Assembly (NCBI GenBank): GCA_047639615.1
Contig: JBLIOL010000098.1
Location: 1 to 16,111 of the forward strand
Source: CAYWNK01 sp047639615
Lineage (GTDB): Bacteria; Planctomycetota; UBA1135; GCA-002686595
Direction of reading: 5' to 3'
DNA length: 16,111 nt
Part shown: piece after piece, positions 5,672 through 12,532 of the stretch
How positions within the stretch are numbered: position 1 is the stretch's first letter
Layout: each line of letters opens with the position of its first letter
The notes under the pieces: model-generated
Database searches by the model: none
Seen by the model: the letters and a program-made list of their open reading frames with translations, nothing else
What the model was told of the DNA's origin: nothing
Position numbers and translations under genes: made by a program

Positions 5672-7723
5672 ATGCGGCCCATTCAGATTTTCAACACCGT
5701 GGTTCTCGGAGCCTGTCTCCTGGCTGGAGCAGCGACCGGCCACGGAGGCGCTTACCGAGGTGCGGGGGATACGGTTCCTCCGGGTGGCGGCAATACGAGC
5801 GCGCCTCCCTCGGGTTCCGGTGGCAGCGCCAAGACGGGCAGCGGGGCTGGTGGTTCGGCGCCGGGTGGTGCGGGGCCGGTGGGGCCAGGGGCGGCGACAG
5901 GGCCGACGGCGACGACTCCGACAGCGAGCCTCGGGGCGGATCCGACCACCTGGCGTAGGTGGTGGGGCTTCAACCAATACCTGCACCTGGATGTGAAGAG
6001 CATGGTGTACAGCTCGAGGAATCCCCTGGGCAGCGATGTGTTCTTCTTGGGGCGTGGCGGGTTGGCGGGGATTCAAGATCGCTTGCAGCCCAACGCTGCG
6101 GACATCCACGAGCGAGTCGTGCCGGCTCTGGTGCGCGCTCTCGGTGTGGCGGACGACGCGGATCTGGTTACCGGTTGTCTGGTGGCCCTGGCCAAGATCG
6201 GGGATCGTTCGAAGACCGGGCGGCATTCGCAGCGGGCGCAGTTGTTGCGCAAGTACCTGCCCCATCCGAATCAGGAGATCGCGGAGACAGCAGCCATCTG
6301 TCTTGGGATCTTGGGGGCACCGGGAGCGGCACCAGCTCTGCAGGCCTTGCTCCTGGACACGGATGCGGGACGGCGTGAAGTGGGACGTGATACGGGCGTG
6401 CCGTCTCGAACGCGGGCCTTCGCAGCCTATGGCATGGGATTGCTCGGCCGCGATCTGGGCGATGTGGATTTGCGCGCGGAGCTGGTTGGGAGTCTGCTGG
6501 AGGTTCTGGCGCGGGACGCGCGCGAGCAGGCGACGCCGGACCTGGGCGTGGCATGCGTCACGGCCCTTGGGCTCTTGCCCTTGCCCACGCGCGAGGCCCA
6601 AGACCTCGCCGGCCGCGATGGGTACACGCGCGAGGTGCAGGTTCAATGGTTGATGAAAGCCATGCGTGATGAAGGCCTGCGTACGCCGGTGCGCGCGCAC
6701 ATGCCGGTGGCGTTGGCGCGGCTGGTTTCGGATCTGCCGGCAGATGCACCCCTGCGCATTGCCGTTATTGAGCGCTTCTTGAGGGAGCTGGAACGGGGCG
6801 GTCGCTCGGAGCTGGGGGCGGGCTACGTGATCGCCTTAGGGCGCCTTGCTACGGCTGGACAGGCTGCGCTCGATCGCCTAGCGCGCAAGGCATTGAGCCA
6901 GGCGGTGCGCAGTGGCAAGGGTGCGGAGACGCGTCGGTTCGCCATGGTCGCCTTGGCCGAGATCGCGGCGCGGCCGGGTTTCGGAGCAGGGGCGATGGAA
7001 GGCCTCACGGATGTGCGTGCGTTGCTGCAGGAGCGCCTGCGCGAAGGCCGGGCGCTGGTTCGTCCCTGGGCGGCCTTGTCCCTAGGACTGTTGGGGCGTC
7101 GGCTGCGCGAGGCGGGCTTGGATCTTGACCCGAAGTTAGACCGCGAGATCATGGCTGGTCTGAGGCGTGCGCGCGGGCCGGAGGAAATCGGTGCCCTTGC
7201 CGTGGCGGCTGGTTTGCGCGGCATTCAAGACGCCGTACCGGTGCTCTTGGAAAAGCTCAGGGCTGGCAGCACGGACGAAGCCCGCGGCTACATGTGTCTA
7301 GGTCTCGGCATGATCGGCGATCGCAGCGCGGTGGAGAGGGTTCACAAGTTGGTGCAGGGGGCGGAGTACCGGCCGAATCTCTTGCGTCAGGGCTCCTTGG
7401 CCTTGGGGCTTCTGGGGGACAAGTCCCTGGTGCCGGAACTGATCGAGCGTCTGCGTAAGGCGAGCAGCCTTTCGGCGCAGGCCTCCCTGGCAGCGGGGCT
7501 GGGTGCCATCGGAGATGTGCGCAGCTTGGCTCCGCTGATGGCCTTGCTGGAGGACCGAGAGCAGGGAGTGCGTGCGCGCGCCTTTGCGGCGGTGGCCCTG
7601 GGCCTGGCCTGCGACCTGCGCCATCGGCCTTGGAATACGCCCCTGTCCGAAGGCATGGACTACCGCGCCAATGTGCCGACCCTGACCGATGGCCGCGGGG
7701 CTGGCATCTTGGAGATCTTCTAG
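5672..7723 (+). CDS. Exported HEAT-repeat (PBS-lyase-type) scaffold protein
   Basis: The product is 683 residues. ATG 5672 is chosen because AAGGA lies 8 nt upstream, the only clear Shine-Dalgarno sequence in the window, and a signal peptide follows ('MRPIQIFNTVVLGACLLAGA'). The frame is open back to 5453, but that start lies inside the MITE. After the signal comes 'GHGGAYRGAGDTVPPGGG', then a Gly/Pro/Ser/Thr-rich linker (about 35-92) and 'WRRWWGFN' (94-101). Residues about 145-660 are short paired helices typical of HEAT/PBS-lyase repeats, for example 'AETAAICLGILGAPGAAPAL' and 'LRQGSLALGLLGDKSLVPEL'. No catalytic residues are evident. HEAT arrays form extended protein-binding surfaces, so a periplasmic or surface scaffold is likely. 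The gene is followed by the thioredoxin/toroid gene on the same strand. Confidence 0.88.
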   Translation: MRPIQIFNTVVLGACLLAGAATGHGGAYRGAGDTVPPGGGNTSAPPSGSGGSAKTGSGAGGSAPGGAGPVGPGAATGPTATTPTASLGADPTTWRRWWGFNQYLHLDVKSMVYSSRNPLGSDVFFLGRGGLAGIQDRLQPNAADIHERVVPALVRALGVADDADLVTGCLVALAKIGDRSKTGRHSQRAQLLRKYLPHPNQEIAETAAICLGILGAPGAAPALQALLLDTDAGRREVGRDTGVPSRTRAFAAYGMGLLGRDLGDVDLRAELVGSLLEVLARDAREQATPDLGVACVTALGLLPLPTREAQDLAGRDGYTREVQVQWLMKAMRDEGLRTPVRAHMPVALARLVSDLPADAPLRIAVIERFLRELERGGRSELGAGYVIALGRLATAGQAALDRLARKALSQAVRSGKGAETRRFAMVALAEIAARPGFGAGAMEGLTDVRALLQERLREGRALVRPWAALSLGLLGRRLREAGLDLDPKLDREIMAGLRRARGPEEIGALAVAAGLRGIQDAVPVLLEKLRAGSTDEARGYMCLGLGMIGDRSAVERVHKLVQGAEYRPNLLRQGSLALGLLGDKSLVPELIERLRKASSLSAQASLAAGLGAIGDVRSLAPLMALLEDREQGVRARAFAAVALGLACDLRHRPWNTPLSEGMDYRANVPTLTDGRGAGILEIF

Positions 7724-7727
7724 GGCA

Positions 7728-7821
7728 GATACTGTGCTGCGCTCGATTCTTCGGGCTGACCTACGGTTGAACCTCGCCTCTGGCTCACCTCAGCCCGAAG
7801 AATCGTGCCCGGTACAGTATC
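7728..7821. repeat. Long imperfect inverted repeat between the HEAT and Trx-toroid genes
   Basis: Two 32-bp arms (7728-7759 and 7790-7821) match at about 28 of 32 positions when one is reverse-complemented. The inner 15 bp are perfect (GATTCTTCGGGCTGA facing TCAGCCCGAAGAATC) and the outer ends are GATACTGT/ACAGTATC. The spacer is 30 bp. It begins 4 bp after the HEAT-gene stop. It may be a stabilising or terminating 3' hairpin (no T-tract follows) or a small palindromic mobile repeat. Its outer GATACTGTGC recurs after the stop of the dehydrogenase-ThuA gene. Confidence 0.7.
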
Positions 7822-7940
7822 CAGTACAGTCTCGTCTCAGTATCGCCAGGGCAGTTCGAACGCAGGGCGAACCCTCCCTACTTGGGAGTGGTATTAGACT
7901 CGGGAGGTACACCGAACGGCCCCTCGACCAAGCCCTGCCC

Positions 7941-10550
7941 ATGCTGCTTTCGCGCCTTGCCTTGCTCTCGTGTTGCTTGCTCGCCTTCTCCCACGGATCG
8001 AGAGCCGCTGAAATCGGTGGCTCCCCAGAGGAGCATGTGGATGCGGCACGCGGCTTCCGCATCGATGTGCCCGAAGGGTGGCGCAAGGTGGAAGGGGATA
8101 CTGCGGTTGCTGGCCACGTCTTGCGCTTGCTACCGCCAGGCTCAGCTGGGCAGCGGGCGGTGACGGTGGCGATCAAGGATGCGGCGGAAGGGGATACCGA
8201 TGAGAGCGTGCGATGGGTGAAGCTCGTGAGCACGGACTTGCTCCCGCAGGCAGAGCTTGCGCCCGAACTATTCAAGCGTGAAATCGCGGGGGCCAAACGC
8301 CCGGGGTTGGGCTTCGATTTGGAGCAGGCGGGGGTGGTGTACAAGGTGGAGCAGTTCTTCGTCGTGGAGAGTGGCTTGGTCTATACCTTGCAGGTGCATG
8401 CACCCAGCACGGAGTTCGAGGGCGCAGCAGGGGAACTGTACGAGGTGCTGGCGGGCTTCGCCTTGAACGAGCGGCCGCAGGAAGACGTGGCCGCATCTCG
8501 AGTGTCGGCCAAGGCCGGTCGCTGCGGCGAAGAGGTTTATTGGGAAGATGAGTGGGATTGGGCCTGCGCGAAAGCAGCGCATGAGGGCAAGCCGATCCTG
8601 GTGGTGGCCTACTTCCTGGGCGGGTTCAAGTTGCCGAACACGCCGCGTACCACGACCTTCATGGATGCGGATGTGATCACGCTGGTGAACAAGCGCTGCG
8701 TGCCTTTTTGGATTACGTCGGGGAAGTCGGTCAACTTGACGCGAGCGGATGGCACCAACTATGGCATGGGGCCAAATACCTTTGGCCAGGCACTGCTTCT
8801 AGCGGATGCTGAAGGGGTGGTTCTAGGGGAGACCAACGTGTCGAGTTCGCCGGTGGCGGCCTACGATTTCCTGCGTGCGGTCCTGGCTGGGTTGGAGGAC
8901 GGAGTGAGCGCGCCGGAGGGACTCGGCGCTCTTGAGTTGGCCACGTGGCATGTGGATCGTGGGCAGTTGGAGTTGGCTGAGCCGCTCCTGCGCGAGCTAG
9001 CTGGCGTGGGCGCGGCGCGCTTGCGCGCGCGTGTGCTGCGCTTGCAGCGTAAGGGGGAGTCGGCCTTGGCCGAGCTGGATGCGGTGGAGCAGGCGAGCCT
9101 GGCTGAAGACCTCGGGCAAGCGCGCCTACTCCGGATCGAACGCGTCCAGTTGTGCCTGCGACTCGGGCAGCTAGATCGCGCGCGGAAGCTCTTGGGTGAA
9201 CTCGAGAGCGAAGACTTAGAGGATGAGCTGCGCGCGCGCTGCCTGTTCTTGGCTGCGAGTTTGGAAATGGCTAGCTTGGATTTCGCAGGGGCTGAGCAGC
9301 GCTTGCAGCAATTGGTGGATGAGCACCCCGAGAGCCGCTGGGCCTGGCAAGCGGCTCTAGCCATTCGCAACCAGATCACGGCCCAGGGGCGCGCGCCCAG
9401 CCTGGGTTGGCCGGCGGAGGAGTGCTTGGATGAGCTCGGCCATCGGGCGGATCCGGCGCGCTTGCCGGCGGACCGTGCGGAGGAGGGCATCGCGGGAGCC
9501 TTGGCTTGGTTGCTTGCCAACCAGCGCGCTGATGGATCCTTCGTGGATCCGACGGAGCTCGCCTACCCCGAATACATGGGCGCGAATCCCTTCGTGGACG
9601 CCACCACCGCCTTAGCGGGGCGTGCTTTCCTGGCGGCCCACCGAGCGGGCCGCGGCGAGGTCGGCGAGGTCGGCGAGGTTGGCGAGGTTGGCGAGGTCGG
9701 CGAGGTCGAGCGCGCGATTCTGCGTGGAGCGAATTACATTCTCACCTCCGTGACTGGCCGTCAGGCGCGCCCGCCGCTGGTGATGTACATGGACTACATG
9801 ACCTGGAGCGACGGCATGATGCTCGAGTTCCTGGCGGAGTTGGCCGAGGCGGAACTACTCACAGCCGAAGCGCTAGAGCCCACAGTGGCTGTGCTCTTGA
9901 AGGATGTGGCCGGACGCCAGCAGGAGAATGGCGGGTGGAGCTACTTCAAGAAAACCGATCTCAGTGCCGACGACGTGCCGGCGCAGTCGATCAGCTTCAC
10001 AACGGCGGGCGTGAGTCTAGGTCTCTCGCATGTGGAGGCTGCTGGCTTTGATGTGCCGGCAACGCTGCTTGAGCGTTCCGCGCGCGCGCTGCAGGAGATG
10101 CGGGATGAGAACGGCGTCTTTGCCTACTTCCTCTACGGCTCCGGCATCGCACCGCATGCCACCATCGGCGACCCCTCCGGGGACGTGGGGCGCGGGCCAG
10201 CCTGCGAGTTGGCCTTATACCGAGTGGGCGCGAGCGACGCTGAATCTCTCGGCCAATCGGTGGACATGTTCCTATCTCATGGCCCGAGTTACTCGGCGCA
10301 GCAGGGCAAGGCACTGATGCATGCGGGGCCAAAAGGCCAGGGCTGTCACTACCTGCTCTTCGATTACGCGCACGCGGCCTTCGCTACGGCTGCGGTAGAT
10401 CCGGATGTACGCCGGCGTGTGCTGGTGCAGGACCTGGTGCTGGATTGCCGTCAGGCCGACGGGTCATTTCTGGATACGCCGATTCTGGGTCATGCCTACG
10501 GCACGGCCATGGCACTGCAGGCGCTCTTGGCCCTGGACGGACCGCGCTAG
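7941..10550 (+). CDS. Exported thioredoxin-like / TPR / terpenoid-cyclase-type toroid protein
   Basis: The product is 869 residues from ATG 7941, which opens a signal peptide ('MLLSRLALLSCCLLAFSHGS'). The frame is open back to 7689, inside the preceding gene, so that start is unlikely. Residues about 37-175 form a beta-rich domain starting 'GFRIDVPEGWRKV', similar to PsbP/DcrB-type domains. Residues about 199-320 form a thioredoxin-like fold ('ACAKAAHEGKPILVVAYF') without a CxxC, so redox catalysis is not expected. About 325-505 are TPR-like helices. About 545-865 are an alpha/alpha toroid of the terpenoid-cyclase/prenyltransferase type with QxxxG-like motifs ('LLANQRADGSF', 'GRQQENGGWSYF', 'DCRQADGSF'). 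The aspartate-rich catalytic motif of squalene cyclases is not apparent. Six Gly-Glu-Val repeats interrupt the toroid at 572-589. Function unknown; probably a periplasmic interaction protein working with the HEAT protein upstream. Confidence 0.87.
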   Translation: MLLSRLALLSCCLLAFSHGSRAAEIGGSPEEHVDAARGFRIDVPEGWRKVEGDTAVAGHVLRLLPPGSAGQRAVTVAIKDAAEGDTDESVRWVKLVSTDLLPQAELAPELFKREIAGAKRPGLGFDLEQAGVVYKVEQFFVVESGLVYTLQVHAPSTEFEGAAGELYEVLAGFALNERPQEDVAASRVSAKAGRCGEEVYWEDEWDWACAKAAHEGKPILVVAYFLGGFKLPNTPRTTTFMDADVITLVNKRCVPFWITSGKSVNLTRADGTNYGMGPNTFGQALLLADAEGVVLGETNVSSSPVAAYDFLRAVLAGLEDGVSAPEGLGALELATWHVDRGQLELAEPLLRELAGVGAARLRARVLRLQRKGESALAELDAVEQASLAEDLGQARLLRIERVQLCLRLGQLDRARKLLGELESEDLEDELRARCLFLAASLEMASLDFAGAEQRLQQLVDEHPESRWAWQAALAIRNQITAQGRAPSLGWPAEECLDELGHRADPARLPADRAEEGIAGALAWLLANQRADGSFVDPTELAYPEYMGANPFVDATTALAGRAFLAAHRAGRGEVGEVGEVGEVGEVGEVERAILRGANYILTSVTGRQARPPLVMYMDYMTWSDGMMLEFLAELAEAELLTAEALEPTVAVLLKDVAGRQQENGGWSYFKKTDLSADDVPAQSISFTTAGVSLGLSHVEAAGFDVPATLLERSARALQEMRDENGVFAYFLYGSGIAPHATIGDPSGDVGRGPACELALYRVGASDAESLGQSVDMFLSHGPSYSAQQGKALMHAGPKGQGCHYLLFDYAHAAFATAAVDPDVRRRVLVQDLVLDCRQADGSFLDTPILGHAYGTAMALQALLALDGPR
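9654..9707 (+). repeat. In-frame 9-bp tandem repeat, six units (Gly-Glu-Val)6
   Basis: The unit GGCGAGGT(C/T) occurs six times in a row and encodes six Gly-Glu-Val triplets in the toroid domain of the preceding CDS. Units 1, 2, 5 and 6 end in C and units 3 and 4 in T, suggesting recent duplication. The 9-bp period keeps the frame whatever the copy number. Confidence 0.95.
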
Positions 10551-11188
10551 GTCTTGCGGGGGTCTTCGCGGTCGAGCAGGAGGAAGCCAACGTCGAGTAT
10601 GCGCTCGATGAAGTTCTCGATGTCCCGCCCTGCCACGCGCATGCCGATCAGGGTGCCGTCCGAGGGGTTGGCGTGTTCGATGTATTCGTGCAGCTGCATG
10701 CCTGTGGCGAGAGCGATGCGAGTGGGTGCGATCAGTCGGCCCCTAGCGCTAGGCCAGTGCAGAGTGAGGCGCGTGCCTTTGGCGCTGGCCTTGAGGCTGA
10801 CGAAGGTACGGAATAGATCACTCTCGGTGATGATGCCCATCAGCTGGCCGTCTTGAATCACCGGTAGGCCGCCGATCTTGTGGCGTAGCAGGCGTTCTGC
10901 AGCCACTTCGAGGTGGTCCTTGGGTGTTACCGAGATCAATGTCTTGGCGAGCAAGCTGCCCACGGGCCGCTCTTGATCGCGGCCCTCTGCGGCGCCGTCC
11001 GCTTGGCCGGGAGTCCAGGGCAGGACGCGCATCAGATCGCGATCCGTAAGCATGCCGAGGACCTTGCCGTCCTCGAGCACGGGGGCGCGACGCAGCCTTT
11101 GCTCTTTGAATAACAGCCAGGCCTCTCGGCAAGTGGTCTCGGCCGTGAGGGTGGTGACCTGCGTACTCATGAAGTGGCGCACAAGCAT
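10547..11188 (-). CDS. Tandem CBS-domain protein with C-terminal ACT-like region
   Basis: The product is 213 residues from ATG 11188 ('MLVRHFMSTQVTTLTAETTC'), a typical opening for stand-alone CBS proteins. ATG 11170 is an alternative start. CBS motif 1 is at about 1-56 ('APVLEDGKVLGMLTDRDLM') and motif 2 at about 78-135 ('GGLPVIQDGQLMGIITESDL'), joined by a polar linker. Residues about 138-210 have a beta-alpha-beta pattern ('GTRLTLHWPSARGRLIAPTR', 'ENFIERILDVGFLLLDRE') resembling an ACT domain, as in AcuB-type proteins. CBS pairs sense adenine nucleotides and regulate partners; the partner is not indicated. It is cytoplasmic, with no signal or membrane segment. It lies 38 bp downstream of the alpha/beta hydrolase and may share its transcript. 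Its stop overlaps that of the convergent toroid gene. Confidence 0.9.
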   Translation of the reverse strand: MLVRHFMSTQVTTLTAETTCREAWLLFKEQRLRRAPVLEDGKVLGMLTDRDLMRVLPWTPGQADGAAEGRDQERPVGSLLAKTLISVTPKDHLEVAAERLLRHKIGGLPVIQDGQLMGIITESDLFRTFVSLKASAKGTRLTLHWPSARGRLIAPTRIALATGMQLHEYIEHANPSDGTLIGMRVAGRDIENFIERILDVGFLLLDREDPRKT

Positions 11189-11226
11189 GTGGTCAGCATG
11201 CCGATCGCAATGGGCCTTGGGTAGGA

Positions 11227-12267
11227 CTAGCGCTCTTCGACTCGCGTACTTGGGCCAAACTGCCAGCGGTCCTTGGATTCGAGCGCGGCGCGCCCGGCCT
11301 CTCCGTGGAGCCAGACACCGGCGCTGGGTTCGTCGCTGGGTTCGTCGCTGGGGTCGGCGCTCAGGTGATGATCAAAGAAGGCCGTGGATAGGGCCAAAAT
11401 CGCGCGGTGGTGGTTTGGGTTGCGCTTCGATTTCTGCCCTGGCAGGGAGCGGTCGGAGAAGGCCGAGTGCTGCGCTTTCCAAAGCACTAGTTCGTAGTGC
11501 GGGACCTTGGCCGGCAGGTAGGGATAGACCTCGAGTCTGGAGGCGATGCTTTGCTTGCCGACGGGTGCGGAGTCCTCTGTGCCGGTCATCAGCATCCAGG
11601 GAATCGTCACGCTGCCGAAGGCCTTGTCGGAGTCTTGGCCGAGGGCGGCGCTTGGGCTGAGTACGAGGGCGGCGTCGATGCGCTCGTCGAAGAAGATTGG
11701 ACCGCGGCGCCCGACGGCCTGGCCCGAGACAGCCTGGGTGGTGACGGCGCCAAAGGAGTGGCCAGACATGCCGACGCGTTCGAGGTCGAGCCGGCCTTGG
11801 AGCGGGTGCTCCTCTTCTGCGTTCCAGAGCGCGAGTTGGTCGAGCACGGTCGGTACGTCGTGGATGCGCAGAAGCATATTCTCCTTCGAGGCCGCCTTGC
11901 GCAGGGCGCCCCAGGCTTTGAGCTTGGGCTGGTCCTTCCAGACCGACTCGTCGCTGCCGGGATGTTGCAGAAAGACTGCCACGTAGCCGCGCCCGGACCA
12001 GTGCTGGCCGAGGAAGGTGGAGCCCGCGCGGGAGCCGCCGAGGCCGTGGCTGAAGAGCACGACGGGGGCGGGGTCGGAGCTGGCGGGCAAGTGGATGCGT
12101 AGGGGCAACTCGCGGTCGCGCGAACCGTCGCGGAAGCTGCAGTCCAGATGCTCGGGCTCGAATTTCTCCGGCAGGGCCAGCGGGTCGTAGGGCTCCTGGT
12201 CGGGCGCGGCGGGGGATTGGGCGCCGGCGAGCAGGCCCAGGGCGAGGGCAGGCAGGAGAGAGGTCAT
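11227..12267 (-). CDS. Exported alpha/beta hydrolase (PAF-acetylhydrolase/dienelactone-hydrolase-like)
   Basis: The product is 346 residues from ATG 12267, which opens a signal peptide ('MTSLLPALALGLLAGAQSPA'). An in-frame GTG at 12294 would add nine residues. The triad is visible: nucleophile Ser171 in 'GHSFG', probable acid Asp232 in 'LMTGTEDSAPVG', and His267 in 'WKAQHSAFSDR'. The oxyanion-loop motif 'FSHGLGGSRAG' (His74) and 'HPGSDESVW' resemble platelet-activating-factor acetylhydrolase-type esterases. The substrate, presumably an ester in the periplasm, is unknown. The C-terminal part has a short repeat, 'DPSDEPSDEPSAG', encoded by a 12-bp tandem repeat at 11323-11358. MITE copy 2 ends 36 bp upstream of the ATG, so the promoter must lie within or beyond that element. 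Confidence 0.88.
   Translation of the reverse strand: MTSLLPALALGLLAGAQSPAAPDQEPYDPLALPEKFEPEHLDCSFRDGSRDRELPLRIHLPASSDPAPVVLFSHGLGGSRAGSTFLGQHWSGRGYVAVFLQHPGSDESVWKDQPKLKAWGALRKAASKENMLLRIHDVPTVLDQLALWNAEEEHPLQGRLDLERVGMSGHSFGAVTTQAVSGQAVGRRGPIFFDERIDAALVLSPSAALGQDSDKAFGSVTIPWMLMTGTEDSAPVGKQSIASRLEVYPYLPAKVPHYELVLWKAQHSAFSDRSLPGQKSKRNPNHHRAILALSTAFFDHHLSADPSDEPSDEPSAGVWLHGEAGRAALESKDRWQFGPSTRVEER
11323..11358 (-). repeat. 12-bp tandem repeat, three units, inside the hydrolase gene
   Basis: On the plus strand GCTGGGTTCGTC occurs twice, followed by a diverged third unit GCTGGGGTCGGC. It encodes the Asp-Glu-Pro-Ser-type repeats near the hydrolase C-terminus and stays in frame. Confidence 0.8.
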
Positions 12268-12303
12268 GGGACCCTGGAACACGGGGGCGCGCACTTGGTT
12301 CCG

Positions 12304-12488
12304 CTAGGAGCGTGTCGCACATAGCCAACTTCGCGAGCCACGCCAACTTCGCGAGCCACGCGCCCTAATCCGCGATGCTACGTTGCACCAAACCCAGGGT
12401 AGCTACGGTTACGAGGGTCTTGGCGCGCCTTGCCTCGCGAAAAATGGCACATGCCTCGCAAACTCGGCTATGCGCGACAAGCTCCTAG
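12304..12488. mobile_element. MITE-like element, copy 2 (185 bp)
   Basis: This is a direct repeat of the element at 5287-5471, in the same orientation and with the same length. About seven base differences include one in the right terminal repeat, where CACGCTCCTAG is CAAGCTCCTAG. The left end reads CTAGGAGCGTGTCGCACATA; the right end, reverse-complemented, continues as an imperfect inverted copy for about 39 bp. It lies between the dehydrogenase-ThuA stop and the hydrolase start, both on the minus strand, so it separates them transcriptionally or supplies part of the hydrolase 5' region. Confidence 0.82.
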
Positions 12489-12500
12489 GAGGCGCTCTCG

Positions 12501-12521
12501 GATACTGCTCGGCACAGTATC
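12501..12521. repeat. Small hairpin downstream of the dehydrogenase-ThuA gene
   Basis: GATACTG (12501-12507) and CAGTATC (12515-12521) are perfect inverted heptamers around a 7-nt loop, 12 bp after the minus-strand stop. No T-tract follows on the minus strand, so it is a 3'-end stabiliser or Rho-type site rather than a classic terminator. The minus-strand decamer GATACTGTGC is identical to one at 7728-7737 after the HEAT gene. Confidence 0.5.
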
Positions 12522-12532
12522 GCCAAGCGGCG

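Noticed and set aside
5468..6700. Long minus-strand ORF (410 codons)
   Set aside because: It is antisense to the HEAT gene and the leader and is rich in Arg/Pro/Gln with no domain; the plus strand has a signal peptide, a Shine-Dalgarno sequence and HEAT repeats.
7846..7880. tRNA-like T-arm around GTTCGAAC (7854-7861)
   Set aside because: No acceptor stem, anticodon arm or D-arm could be built around it on either strand.
9654..9707. CRISPR-like repeats
   Set aside because: The 9-bp units are contiguous without spacers and encode Gly-Glu-Val in frame within a larger gene.
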